Origin: Auriscalpium vulgare
Lineage: Eukaryota > Basidiomycota > Agaricomycetes > Russulales > Auriscalpiaceae
Length of the DNA stretch: 64,000 nucleotides
Assembly (NCBI GenBank): GCA_019915015.1
Contig: JAHBBC010000004.1
Location: forward strand, 1,178,001-1,242,000
Direction of reading: 5' to 3'
Shown here: piece by piece, positions 1 through 10,759 of the stretch
Layout of the letters: the number at the start of each line of letters is the position of its first letter
How positions within the stretch are numbered: the stretch's first letter is position 1
The notes under the pieces: generated by a model
The model's input: only the letters and a program-made list of their open reading frames with translations
Database searches by the model: none
What the model was told of the DNA's origin: nothing
Position numbers and translations under genes: made by a program

Positions 1-132
1 CTACTGGCCTTGAAGTATTTCACGTTGAACTAGATCATTCCGCACTCCACCCTTGAATTACTTCACGTTGAACTAGCTCATTGTGCTACTGGCCTTGAAG
101 TATTTCAGCGTGAACTAGATCATTGGTGACTG
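1..132. repeat. direct repeats of about 40 bp at the left edge
   Basis: A unit containing CTTGAAGTATTTCA followed by GTTGAACTAGATCATT (second copy GTGAACTAGATCATT) occurs at about 1-42 and 90-132, and a shorter variant lies at about 50-85. The stretch is AT-richer than what follows. It could be the edge of a satellite or of a mobile element lying to the left. No coding potential was seen in it or in the following bases up to about 600. Confidence 0.7.
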
Positions 133-611
133 ACGCGCTATCAAACTATTTGGATTCTGCGGTGTAGAAGTATATTAACTGATAGTCATATTGAAGTAGT
201 TCGGTATCGCATGAACTATTTGACATAAGACTAATTACTCAGCCTGAACTAGTCCGGGTGATAGCAACGGCTCTCTGACTGTCGCCCGCCGTATAGCTGT
301 TCAATATTTCTCGTTCGACTAACTGGGAGCCTCGCAAGCTCCTCGCATTTTTTGCCCTCCTCAGCGGCGACATCCACGCCGGGGTGCCGGGATGCCGCCG
401 AGAACTTTCGCCCTGAGGACCCATCGACAGCCCTGCGCACCCCATCAGTTCCGCACTGCCGGCCGGCGTAGGATGCCCTGACGAGACCCCCGTGTCGCAG
501 CTGAACGTCCCGCGAATCGACGCCGCCCTCTTGGCATCATCCCCACGGCAGCTCTTGGCTCAACCCACACCATCACACCATCGACCTCCCCGCATCCTCA
601 CTTCTCCACGA

Positions 612-790
612 TCCAGACCGGCGTATCGTACTATGAGCCTCTACACCGCCGCGTACAACTACCGCGTCCCACAAACACGACTGCCGAAATCGCGGCCCAC
701 GACCCCCTTCACCAGCCCTGATGGGTCCGATCTGTACAACAACCTCATACGACATTGTGCGTCGCATCTACGCGGGCTGCGAGATGAGTG
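612..790 (+). pseudogene. cullin-1 (SCF scaffold) N-terminal fragment
   Basis: One open frame holds the peptides MSLYTAAYNY and GSDLYNNLIRHCASHLRGLR, about 20 residues apart. They match the N-terminal cullin repeat of fungal Cul1/Cdc53, where 'MSLYT.AYNYC' is followed by 'LMGSDLYNNLIRYF..HL..L'. Cul1 is the scaffold of SCF ubiquitin ligases and normally has 750-800 residues; here only about 60 are recognisable. The linker between the two motifs is scrambled and nothing cullin-like follows. This is seen directly as a truncated piece. That it was captured or left behind by rearrangement is inference. The family match is from memory of the motif, not a search. Confidence 0.6.
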
Positions 791-1229
791 CGGCGTGTCG
801 GTGAGCGTGGAGCGCGTCGATGGGCGTTCATGAGTTGAATATCTGCTCCTGCGGTTGACCCGTGTGACCGTGTGATGTGACCATGTAACTCCGACGAGGA
901 GTCCGAGCGACGGTCGATCCAAGCTTCCGAGTCGAGTCTCGACGACGGTCACCTTCAAGCTTCAAGTCCTGTTCAAGTTCGTCGTTGCCTGTCGTCCGCA
1001 ATGCAGTACGCAACGCCCAGGTCGGTGCTGATTCACGAGCGGGCCGCATGACGATCTGGATATAGAATGTCGAGAGTGAGTTCTGGGCCACAGTTGAAGA
1101 TGAAGAGTCTTTTTTTGACATGTCTCTCGCAGAGGTTGTTGAAGACGCGCGGCAGAACTTCGCCTCGTCGAGCGTGGCCCATCTACCGCCGCTTCCCATC
1201 GCTCCCAACTCGCGTTCAGCATCCCATCG

Positions 1230-1600
1230 CGCTAATCTGTGCGACTAACCAACCGCTCGTCGCGCAAGGTCCTCGCGGCGAGCCCCGCGCTCCCCAAAGG
1301 CCTCCTCCTGAAAGCCGACAGAATCGCCGCGCCTTTCCAGGCAGAAATCCGCGCCTCGCTCGCCCAGTTTACGTCGCTATCCTCTACACGGCGTGCGCGC
1401 CGCGGAGTTCATGCGCAAGCAGTGCGACGAGGTTGGGTCGGCTGTAAGCGGTACGGAACGTGTGGACGGCGATGCTGTGGAGGAGGCAATCATCCATGGT
1501 GCGCCCGTATACTCACCTGCTTCGCATTCAGATGTGCTGAAAACGCACTGGCTTGTATGCAAGGCTTATTACCTGATCTTCGGCGGACAGCCCTTCTCCT
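1230..1600 (+). pseudogene. methylenetetrahydrofolate dehydrogenase (MTD1-type) fragment
   Basis: Two overlapping frames together give an N-terminal MTD1-like pattern: LLLKADRIAAPFQAEIRASL, then AAEFMRKQCDEVG, then DAVEEAII, then YYLIFGGQP. This order resembles fungal NAD-dependent 5,10-methylene-THF dehydrogenase, a cytosolic one-carbon enzyme with 'LEEAII.AN' and 'GIMVYFPVFG' motifs. The frame changes near 1,385, and the nucleotide-binding and catalytic remainder (about 200 residues) is not found. From about 1,600 to 1,860 the frames are low-complexity and unassignable. The fragment lies between cullin and coatomer pieces that are not its functional partners, which argues for a rearranged mosaic rather than a local gene. 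Confidence 0.5.
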
Positions 1601-1844
1601 TCCTTTTACCACTACCCCGCCGCCGCGCCCGAAGGCACGCACCACCTGGTCCTCTTCCAGCGCCAAGTCCGCCGCCCTATCTGGTCGAACACATAAACCG
1701 CGCGGTAGCAGCTCACGTTCGTTCGCCATCCCCCTCGCCCTCGTCGTCGTCATCGTCAAACTCGTCCGTGTCGTCTTCGGGCGCGCCTACGCCCTCCGGC
1801 ACGTCGCCCGCAAAATTGCGCGCAAGGTCACCCTGGCTGTGCTG

Positions 1845-2584
1845 TGTTCGAGACGCAGGCGGTGAACGAGCACCACTTCCGCAGACATGAGAATGTGGGC
1901 AACGAAGTATCACTCTGTCGGCGATCCTCATGGCGATTTCAGATCACTTCCTTGTACGACATGGACATCGTGTTCGGCCCGGATGGGAACTTCGATGAAT
2001 GGTCCTTGGGGTCGCCGGTCGCGAACTTCAAGATGGAGGCGCACGACAAGGGCGTCAACTTTGTCGAGTTCTACCCCGGCGCGGACAAGCCGTATCTGGT
2101 CACGACCGGCGACGACAAGACGGTCAAGATCTGGGACTACCTCAGCAAGAGCTGCGTGCAGACGATGGAGAGCCATACGAATAACGTTTCGTTCGCCGTA
2201 TTTCATCCGAGCCTACCCATCATCATCAGCGGCAGTGAGGACGGTACAGTGAAGCTTTGGAATAGTGGCGCGTATCGTTTGGAGAATACTCTGAGCTACG
2301 GGCTGGAGCGAGCATGGTGTATTGCTGTCCGGAAGGAGGGTGATGAGATCGCGGTGCGCTTCGACGAGGGCTCCGTCGTGATCGAGGTGCGTTTCCCTAC
2401 TCATTTCAGGCTGTACGGCAGCGAGCCACCAGCTCAATCTCGGCGGCTCTCCGCCATAGAGCTCTGCAATAACGCCGATGCAGATGCAGCAGCTCGACCA
2501 TCTCTACCAATTCCAGCGGCAGCGGGAGCAGGCGGCGGGGGCGGCGAGCTGGCGGGGTCTTGGGCTAGCGAGGACCCCCGTTAA
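1845..2584 (+). pseudogene. coatomer subunit beta' (COPB2/Sec27) WD40 fragment
   Basis: The segment 1,975-2,395 encodes about 140 residues of the beta-propeller of COPI beta'. Clear motifs are WSLGSPVANFKMEAHDKGVN, DKPYLVTTGDDKTVKIWDYL, IIISGSEDGTVKLWNSGAYR and YGLERAWCIAVRKEGDEIAV. They cover roughly WD repeats 4-6 without interruption. The first blades and the whole alpha-solenoid half (COPB2 is about 850-900 residues) are missing. The same frame runs upstream into unrelated sequence and downstream into an Ala/Gly-rich tail ending at 2,584, so the reading frame is chimeric. COPI is essential, so a complete copy should exist elsewhere. This is the best recognised of the fragments on the left side. 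Confidence 0.85.
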
Positions 2585-2589
2585 ATTGC

Positions 2590-4080
2590 CGTATAACCCA
2601 GACCCTAGCTTGCAAGCCTGATATCGGCGTTATTCGAGACCATGCATTATATCGCCATACAACCGAGCATGCGGTACACACACAGGACACAGCGGCCTGC
2701 ACCACGTCGCCCCCGCGTCCCTCAGCACCCTCGTAGTCTGAGATCACGCCGTCCGCGCCAGCCGTGCTGCAGGCCCAGAGCGCGCCGTGTGCGGACGGCG
2801 ATTGTGCGCGGTATTGGCCATCCGTAGCCTGGGAGGTCCAAATGTGCGAGTCCGAGAGTGAGTACGAGCCTTGATGAGGAGTCCAGATTCCAAAGAATGT
2901 TCAGTAGGAAGCTTACAGAGAGACGTTGGACAGACACACCGCAAAAGATGCGGCGCGTCGGTGCCAGACAGCGACATCGATGATCAAAGAGCCGGGTAGA
3001 GATGGCACCTTCAGTTGCAATGGATTAATCCGGGTTCTCATGTATGTCAATGAGGAGCATACCAAGCGCGTTGTGCTAGTCTTTTGACACGATGGCATCC
3101 TGGGCTACTTCACAAGCTTATGAGGTGTGTTATTGCGCATAGATCCGGTCACATACCTATCATAGGGTATCCGCGTCGGCATGTCGTACGTTGCGCCAAA
3201 GACCACCATCGAGCACTTCACAAGCTCACTGCACAGTAGGCAGACTCGAGGTCGGGGTGTCCGAGTTCATCCCTGGGAGAGTGTGAGTATATGCGCGGGA
3301 CTTCAAGAGCGACGAACTCACAAAGCTCCAACCGAGCACAGACGTCTGCAAAAAACAATGAGGTAAGGAGATAAAACAAACCGCGTGACTCACGGCTTTT
3401 GTCGCCAGCTCCCCATTCCGGACGCTGTCTAGCCGTCGTTCTGAGCAAGCTTCTGGGTGGCGCGCGTTCCTGATCGCACCCGGGCCAGGCCAGAGGACGT
3501 CGGAGAGACCTCCAACGGAGGAGAAGATGAAGGCGCAGGGAGGGACAAGGACTCTGAAGGAGGAGGACGGCATGGGGCGATCATCACGTGACCTCCGTAT
3601 TATCGACTTGACCGAGAGGCACCAGGACGGCTGGATATCGGAAAGCGGCCTCAACAAATTGAAGACAATCAGGCTTATACCTTCAATTGATCCCCGCGAC
3701 TTTCCAATCCTCATTGAACACCAGCCTCTTGCGCCGACAGACCCGCCAGCCCTCGTGACAGCCCTGGGTGCTGCGTTGATGCTGCTACAGCATGCGGCAC
3801 TACTTGAGATGGCCCCGGGTCCTGGACCGCGAGAACGAGGCGGCACGGGTGGCGCGTGCGCGCGCTGGTCGGGCGTCATACGCAGCGGCACAGGCAAGAG
3901 CGATGGAGAGCGGATAATGACGGCTCTGCGCAACTTCGGTACTTGGGCGTGGTGCTAATACCATCGTCTGATATCTCTCGATTGACCCATCGCTCTCCTC
4001 ACTGGCGCTCACTTACGACGTTCCTCAAGTCTAATGCACGACTTGCACGACTGGCATTCCTGCACTTCGCACCGCCGGTT
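2590..4080. other. no assignable gene
   Basis: Only short frames and one 235-codon open frame on the - strand (3,226-3,933) are present. The latter translates to a Ser/Arg/Pro-rich sequence without a domain I recognise, and it may be open simply because the region is GC-rich. A + strand frame at 3,527-3,958 is equally uninformative. Confidence 0.4.
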
Positions 4081-4095
4081 TCCTCGAAACAATTT

Positions 4096-4440
4096 CTGCG
4101 TTGGCGGGCACGTTCTCAGCTGCGACTGTCGAGCGAGAGAATGCCGCATCTCCCCAACTGGTCTCTGACGAGGAAGAGCTGGTCGAGTGTGACGTCCCCT
4201 ACTACTCACACAGCGTCTTCAAGAGCAAGATCGGCACAAACACGAGGCGCGCATATAAAATTCGGTCTGGAGAGATATTCGAGGGCAGGTAGCAAGTATA
4301 CGAGAAAATGGCAAAAAGCTACGAGAAGCGCGCATACTATACGCTGGCTCATTCTTTGCCAGGGGCGAGTGTACGAGTGCGCCTCCCGGTGTCGGCACGC
4401 GCGTGCTGCAGTCGCTCCCAGGTGTCGCATTTGACGTTTT
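4096..4440 (+). pseudogene. unrecognised conserved-looking fragment with in-frame stop
   Basis: The frame reads sensibly as acidic then basic/aromatic protein: LVSDEEELVECDVPYYSHSV, then TRRAYKIRSGEIFEGR, a TAG at 4,290-4,292, and then in the same frame VYEKMAKSYEKRAYYTLAHS. A shifted frame then continues with LQSLPGVAFDVLTFSLLEN. The stop replaces what would naturally be Gln (CAG to TAG). I do not recognise the family. Continuity across the stop and the later frameshift mark it as the decayed remnant of a real gene. No start or terminal exon is visible. Confidence 0.35.
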
Positions 4441-6540
4441 GACGTTCTCGTTGTTGGAGAACTGATGACCAGTGAACACCAAAATCGCATGACCGACAAA
4501 TTCACGCGCGTGCACCTTGGTTTCCATTTCTGCACATAGTGCTCGCGGTCGTTGTCGCTCGTCGACGCGTCGTTCGCGACGCCCAACGCCTTCGCGGGAC
4601 TGCGTACGTCGGGAGGTAGTCCTCAAGGTCAAGGAGATGTGTCTAGTTGGAACAAGGCTGGCAGACGACGGTGGTCTTGTACCGCGCACCGGCACTGGCG
4701 AGCGGTCGCGTGCATGTTCTGCAAGAGCGGCCGAATGCTTGTTTACTACACGATGTCATCAGGGTAGATATTCATACAGATGTCGAAGTGCATACCATCC
4801 GACGAACATGTTGTTTCCCAAGCAAGGGTGAGCAGGAAATTAGTCAGAAGCAAGGAGACATACGCGAGGCCTGGCTCGTATACATCAGCTCCACCACAGT
4901 CTCTTCTCACGGACAGCCAGGAAGCACTACTTACCAAGTGCAGCACCATGTTGCTGTACTTTCTAGATCGGAAAGGACGGAGAACGGTGGACGAATGTGC
5001 CGAAGTCCGGTCTTGAATAGCCTGAAACATCGAGAAGTTGAGTGCAGATAGCGTTTCGACGCTCGATGAGCAGGTCAGCAGGTGTAGACATCACAAGTGA
5101 TTCGGTTCTGTGCAAAGAGGTGGTGTATTGGAATGGAGAACGACAGGGACAGCGCGATGAGCACCGGCAGCGCGACGCGCCACAGCGGGCGCGATTTCTC
5201 GAATCCTCTCGAATCCTTGCAATTTCTAAACTCCGCCACGCCCACAGGCTGCCGCGCATTGCAGTGGGCCGGCGGAGCTTCGTATGTAAGACCCCCGCGA
5301 CAGAAAGCAGACTAGACTCTGCCCTTCTGCCAGCGCGGTCGCCTCGCCAATTGAAGACGCGGCAAGTCTGAGCGGGGAGCCGTGCACTGCTTACTCTCCT
5401 TTCTCATACACTCTCACGCTGTTCACCCTCCCCTTTGACCCCATTTCCCGCCCGTCCTTCGCCTCTACATCGCCTGCCACAGTCTTGTGGGACACGTCCT
5501 CGCCAGAGTTGTGCACAGATTGAGCGGGGTGGTCCTGCGAGGTGTGGCAGTGTGTGACAACCGGCATCTCGTCTCACTACCTTCTCGAAGGGCGCCAGCG
5601 CAACATGGCGCGTCGTCAACCTCGAAGGATTCGCCAGCATCTCAGGGCCGTCGTGCTCAAGTGCATTCTTGGTGCGTTTCATTGTCTACGCTATTCGTAA
5701 TTGCTGACATAGTCCTTTCCTTAGCTGCAATGACTCAACATCGTTGTATGCGCTTTGATGTTGCCGGCCCACCTCCGGGCTCCCACTTTCAGCCACAAAA
5801 CGGTCTTATCAAACGGCTCCCGATCATTACAAACGCGCGCAGTATCATCGTGCGCTGGTGCACGGGTTGTGGGCAGCTGCATCACTCCTCAGGCAGGCGC
5901 CGCTGTCCTTCGTGCACAGACCTACACGATACGCGACCGCACCTGCTCCTCTGCGCACCAGGCCCCTACTCGCCGACCGCTGACCACTGCCCGAACCCTG
6001 CGTCTTCACCAAGAGGGCCGTGTCCGACTCGCTGCAAGGCTGGAGACGAGATAGACACACGGCAGACTTTATAGCCCCTTCAGTGATCTTCCCACCGTTG
6101 TCGGTTGCCCACACGACGTCGAAGCGCCCGCCCGCACGCTTCGTAAGGTCGTCTCTTACCCAGTGCGGGGTGGGTCCCTCTTCTCTGCAAACACGGTCTT
6201 CCTCGACATAGCAGTCACGCGGGCAATTACACTACAGTCATTCGAGGTGCGTCATAATGGCTTTGTTCGCTCGGCGCTCGGCTCATAATGCACGCTTGCG
6301 GCCTAGTCCCATTCGCGGTCGGCGACTCTCGACTCGCTCAGCGAGGCCGCGCTGTTCATCATGCGCAACACTGAACAGGCTGGCCAGCTCACCTACCTCC
6401 CGCAGCGCGGTGTCGCCCACCTCGCCCGCATTCGCGTGGTGCGCGACGAGGAAGCGGCCGGGGCCGAGCTCCATGCCGTCGAGAGACGCGATCATCGCCA
6501 TGCACCGCACGTCGCGGACCTTGTCGCGGGGGCGCGTCGG
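4441..6540. other. no assignable gene
   Basis: Many short overlapping frames on both strands, none with a recognisable motif, splice-consistent continuation or codon pattern that stands out. Probably more degraded gene fragments. Confidence 0.4.
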
Positions 6541-6564
6541 CGCAGAGCCTGGCGTTGACCCGCG

Positions 6565-7008
6565 GCGCTCGAACGCGTTCCAACAGTACGGGCACATCCG
6601 GCAGAAATGCAAGATCGAGGTCGTCTACTGCTCGCCGCTGCGCTCGAGCTTTGGCAAGATGACCAATGCCGAGTTCGTGGGCTTCCTGAAAAACGACGAG
6701 GCGAGTGCGCGCGACCCGCGGGTCCGCGTGCGCTACATCAATGTCGGAGGTATCAGTTGGGATGTGATCAGCGCGCTGGCGCTGAAGTACGGTACGTGCG
6801 CTGCGTCGTTCGGCCCGTGCAAGTCTGACAACATCGCTTGCAGACATGCACCCGCTCGCCCTCGAGGATGTGCTTCACCAGCGCGGGCACGCGCGCTCCA
6901 AATCGGACTACTACCAGCAGCATCTCTTCATGCGAGTGCTCTCGCACAACGTCGGTGCGCCGACGCCCGTGGACTATGAGGCGGTCGACAGAGGTGCCCA
7001 CCTATGAG
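6565..7008 (+). pseudogene. CorA-type Mg2+ transporter N-terminal fragment
   Basis: Two exons join cleanly. The first ends with INVGGISWDVISALALKY. A GTACGTGC...TTGCAG intron (about 6,792-6,843) follows. The second begins DMHPLALEDVLHQRGHARSK and continues SDYYQQHLFMRVLSH to a stop at about 7,006. 'GISWDVI..L...Y..HPLALEDVLH..' is the hallmark of the cytosolic domain of fungal CorA/MIT family magnesium transporters. Upstream, QYGHI..KCKIEVVYCSPL and TNAEFVGFL also fit that family. The coiled-coil, the two C-terminal membrane helices and the GMN signature are missing, so the piece cannot transport. The intact internal intron shows that it was copied from genomic DNA, not from mRNA. Confidence 0.7.
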
Positions 7009-7314
7009 GAAGTGCCTTGGGTGCTGGCGACGACTGCCCATCAGGTGAGCCCATCGTGACTTCACAAATATGACGACGTGCTCACCTCCGAACCCGTGCC
7101 CAGCCCCCTTCAATTCTCGTTCCCGCCTTCAACAATGCGTCTAGCCCCGCACTTGCTGTGTGCTGTTAAGAAAGTAATTCCCGCGCGAGGCTCAGTTGAC
7201 GGTGTCGTGCTAACTTCAGACCTGCAGCCCGCCGCAGCAAGCTGGTCACTGCCATGGTGACCGGTCTAAACAGGCGGCAGAGGTGCGATGGTTGAGAGTA
7301 TTGCTGACATCTTC

Positions 7315-7530
7315 TTCGGCGCAGCGCCACGCCGTTTGTCTCGTATGGTGTGCCTCAGCTGTATGGAAAGTACGAGTTTGAGAAGGAGCGGAGGTCGAAC
7401 TCTGCGTTTGTCGAGGTGCGTGGTGATTACCGGTTGTCGGGGCAGGTGCGCTGACTCTGTGTGGACAGGACAACGAACGGCGAGCCCACTCACGCCAGCT
7501 TGAGCTCAACGTGACGCCGTGTTCTTCAGC
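7315..7530 (+). pseudogene. Rho1 guanine-nucleotide exchange factor (Rom1/2-type) DH-domain fragment
   Basis: The frame reads PFVSYGVPQLYGKYEFEKER then RSNSAFVE. A GTGCGTGG...GGACAG intron follows, and the next exon reads DNERRAHSRQLELN. This matches the stretch of fungal Rom2-like RhoGEFs 'NPFV.YG..QL.GKYEFEREK..NP.F..FV...ER...SRKLELN' inside the Dbl-homology domain. The sequence that normally follows (KPTTRLARYPLLLE) is absent, and the earlier part of the DH domain, PH and CNH domains are not found. A residual splice pair again points to a genomic DNA copy. RhoGEFs act in the cell-wall integrity pathway; this fragment cannot. Confidence 0.6.
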
Positions 7531-8340
7531 AGGAGCGGATACTGCAAGTTGAAAATGGAGAGACGTTCGCAAGCAAGTCGAGGCCGAAGTGCGCATGACG
7601 GTCGCGGCGCCGCATTCAATCGCGCGTCGGGCGCAAAACATAATGCCGTCGCTGCTCGGTGGTTCACGGTACGTCTCGCTTCCACCAGTCAATTTATGTG
7701 TGCTGGACTGACAGAGTACGCGTGTTCTTCTAGACACCATTAAGTAAGGTGCTTCGCGCCACGGCCCACTCGTCACATCCCATCTCCTTGCACACATGCA
7801 GGGACTGCATCGCACTCACCGTGGAGGGTGAGCACCTCGCATACGCACACGTATCGTCTGTCAGCTGACCTTGTGCCCTCAGGCTACTACGAAGTCGTCG
7901 TGTGCAGTACATCGTGCCCGAATTTGTCGTGCAGACGGGCGATCGCATGGGCGCCGGGCGCCGCGGCAAGTTGTTATATGGGGCGGACCGGAGTTCATCA
8001 GCTAGAGCTCGCAGCGGCGCGCGGGCACAGGCAGCAGTGAGTGCTTGGACTACAACTCCTCGCCGTGTGCACGCGCAGCGCACGCACCACGGACCCCATC
8101 GGCGTGTCCGACTCGCTGAGCGTCAAGGGGCTCGTCAGGTTGATGGACGAAGCGGCATGACGCTAGGGGCCGACGCCCTGCGTGGTGAGGCCAGCATGTC
8201 GGACGACAGCGACGGCCAGCAGGCAGAGGACGAGGATGGCCGTAACAGCGACGACGAGGATGACGAGGGAGACCGGGGCAGCGAGAAGGAGGAGCCCCAG
8301 GGCCGGGTTCGCGCCTCTGTAGGGCGCGACGCGCGCACTT
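7531..8340. other. no assignable gene
   Basis: Short frames only. The + strand frame ending near 8,390 contains an acidic run (DDSDGQQAEDEDGRNSDDED) that is probably low-complexity chance translation. Nothing was recognised. Confidence 0.4.
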
Positions 8341-8361
8341 GGATTATTTCGTACCTACTTG

Positions 8362-8440
8362 CATCACTGTACGTTGTAATACCTTTGTAAAAGCCTCGGG
8401 TACATTATAATACGTTTGTAAAAGCCCGGGTACATTACAA
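8362..8440. repeat. short AT-rich tandem repeat, about 33 bp unit
   Basis: The motif TTTGTAAAAGCC(T)CGGGTACATTA, with a preceding ATAATAC/GTAATAC, is repeated twice head to tail, and a third partial TACATTACAATG follows. It is conspicuously AT-rich between GC-rich flanks. It could be an element end or a minisatellite. Confidence 0.7.
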
Positions 8441-8679
8441 TGACTTCATATAGGGTTATAATCCTCCGCGCAAATTACAGCCGCTGAAATCCGCTGTGAC
8501 CGGGTGTGACATGTGACATTTCGACGGTTTTGCTGATGCGGCTGCCCGCAACGAGCGACTTACGGTTGACCGGGACCGTTGACCTCCGACTGCAAGAGAA
8601 CATATCCGGCCTCACTTCCTCCCGTCTTTGCTGCTTATTGACTGGTCGGTCCCGCCGGTGGCACTTATGTCTCCTTCGC

Positions 8680-9035
8680 CATGGAAGATTTGGCGCGCAT
8701 CGCGGGGACACCGCCCATCCTCAGCGACATCCAGGAAGCTGCGCTGGCATTCAAGAAATCATCGTCGCCATCCGCTCGAGTCCCGCGGGAGGAGAAGGAA
8801 GGGAGACTCGATGAGCAGACGTCGTGCTTCATCGAGGACGCGAAGGACGCTGGCAGGCGTGTTTGCTTCGTGTTCATCGTGAGCCCGCGCTGACGTCTCT
8901 TTTGTTCGGCAGGCTGGCACTCTTCTGGACCAGTTCATCCGCCAGAGGCAACAGTACGAGCAAGGCGTTCAGCAAGCGTTTTTGGACGGGACATCCAAGC
9001 CATTTGCAGCTGGTGATTGGTGATCGCGTACATGC
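8680..9035 (+). pseudogene. unrecognised two-exon gene fragment
   Basis: A frame beginning at the ATG at 8,681 reads MEDLARIAGTPPILSDIQEA, then LDEQTSCFIEDAKDAGR. A segment ending in CGGCAG follows, after which the same protein style continues with GTLLDQFIRQRQQYEQGVQQ up to about 9,030. The apparent intron starts with GC (GCAG|GCGTGT) rather than GT. No downstream exon was found. The family is not recognised; helical, charged composition is all that can be said. Confidence 0.3.
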
Positions 9036-9429
9036 ACGAGCCCAGCGTCGTCCGCAACAGGAATGCGTTGGACTTGAAGGTGGCGACACGGCATCCACCG
9101 CCGCTGCGCGCCTCCACAGCCCCACCCGCCACCGCCGAAAAGCTTGAAGCTGAGGCGCAGCGCTACCAAGACGATGGAGGGCGCGGGAGCGCGCTCGGCG
9201 GGCAGCGGATGAAATCATTTGGGTGGCATCCGGCGCATTTTTGGCCGCTTGCGGCGACATCCTCGGGCGGCGTCCAGGCCGCGTTTTTTGGTGACGGGCG
9301 CAGCGCCCAGCAGAGCGTTGAAAATTGGTGGGAGGCGTCGAGATGCGCGGGAGATGTGTTTGACAAAATGCGTCAGTGAAAGCGGTCTCCAAAACCTGCT
9401 GCGACGGCGCAAACGGCGGCCTGGTTCAC

Positions 9430-9790
9430 GTTGAGACGATGGTGCGGGTCTCGGGTCACGAAAACGAGCGCATTGGCTTTGTCGGGCGCATGATGCCTAG
9501 TAAGCTTTTTGTTTGCGTGACATGAATTAAGCTGACCGGCTGCAATAGGAATAAGGCGAGCGTGGCGCGCGAGTCGTATCAAAGGCATAGTACATACGCG
9601 TCATGCCAGGTATTCAAAATTTCTGGCTTCTCCGTCCCCTGTGTGCGGGCCGCAGCGCCCTCTCAGAGTCGGTCAGCGCGCGAGATGATCACCGTGAATA
9701 TGACATCTGACGAAGATTCATGAGGTCAAAAGCGTACGCGAACGGCACAGATTGTCACCGCTCATTACCAAGAAAGTCAAAAAGGTCTAC
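9430..9790. repeat. dispersed segment also present at 14.8-15.7 kb
   Basis: Two parts match sequence on the right. ATTAAGCTGACC with flanking bases (about 9,490-9,560) pairs with about 15,620-15,700. The stretch TACGCGTC..GCC(A)GGTATTC...GTGCGG(G/A)CCGCAGCGC (about 9,590-9,665) pairs with about 14,845-14,925. Their order differs between copies, which indicates rearrangement after duplication. They accompany the paralogous genes at 10.0-10.4 kb and 15.9-16.3 kb. Confidence 0.6.
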
Positions 9791-9996
9791 AGGATTGCAT
9801 GGTCAGTGCTCGACTGGTGTATGGGTTTACCAAACGTACACTGGCCTGGATACTAGAGCTCAGTCTCAGGCTCGCCGCCATGCTGCCCCGCTCATCGACC
9901 ACGCCATACCCTCCCGCTGCCCCCTGCGCCCCGGCCGCCCTGACCCACGCACGCCCCAGCCGCCCCCGCCATCCCACGCGCCGTTCCTCCCCCAGT

Positions 9997-10443
9997 TCAT
10001 CGCAGATACGGCCCCGGGTTGTACGAGAAGTTGTTGCGCTCCTTCTTCGAGTTCTGCGACAATGCCGACTTGGGCGTCGACATGCTGTCATCCGACGCAT
10101 TCTCGCTCTCCCCGGTGGAGGGAGCCGTTTGCCGCACAAGACCGGGCCTCAAAGCCCTAATGACGCGGCGATAGATGTTCGCAACACGGGTTCGCGGACC
10201 CGCCGGGCTGCTAGTGTCGGTCAAGGCTGTGACCGGCGGACGGCGCGTGAGCTACTGGAAGAGCACGAGCAATCGGTACGTACTCGTGTTTGTCCGTCTG
10301 AACACGCTCATCAACCTTTGTCCTAGACCGCGACGGTGCGGGGTCGTGGACGCAGGGAGGTTGCTCTGGAGAGCGGCGCGGGGTTCTCGTGCGAAGGGAC
10401 GCTCTCCGCCGCTGCCTCCAGAAGTCGTACCAGGTTGCTGCAT
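9997..10443 (-). CDS. small basic protein X1, unknown function (paralogue of X2)
   Basis: Start ATG at 10,443 (reading MQQPGTTSGG), exon 1 10,443-10,284, intron 10,283-10,227 (GTACGT...CACAG), exon 2 10,226-9,997; 129 residues. The protein is Ser/Pro/Arg-rich at its N-terminus, then LGQRLMSVFRRTN, then VANIYRRVIRAL, and ends with SQNSKKERNNFSYN followed by a short tail. There is no signal peptide and no membrane segment. X2 at 16 kb has the same intron position, phase and conserved blocks, and both frames are intact despite only moderate identity, which suggests selection on the protein. Homology with X2 continues about 300 bp upstream (CGTATGTGGCTCGATTT...), so a promoter was copied too. No family was recognised. 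Confidence 0.6.
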
Positions 10444-10759
10444 ATTGTACCCGACTTCAGGTATAAGAAAGTGGTGAAGAGAGTGAGGACAGTTTGTGGT
10501 GAGAGTGCTGAAACAGGCAGAGGTCAAGAGTCGAGTCGTAGAACCTGCGCGAGACGCTAAATCGAGCCACATACGAGTGCCGTCGTCTTCACTCCCTGCC
10601 TCTGCGTCACCACCGATGTCCCCGCCCGCCCCTGTCACCCCACTCCCGCTCGTCGCCCTCTCTGACTGCCCTCGACTACTCCGCGGAAATTCAAGAGTCG
10701 ACAACAACTGACGAAGCCACGACGACGCCAATCTGTCAATTCCTCTACATTCAACTCCT

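Noticed and set aside
3226..3933. Long - strand open frame (235 codons)
   Set aside because: No recognisable motif, odd composition, and GC-rich DNA makes long chance frames common; not called as a gene.
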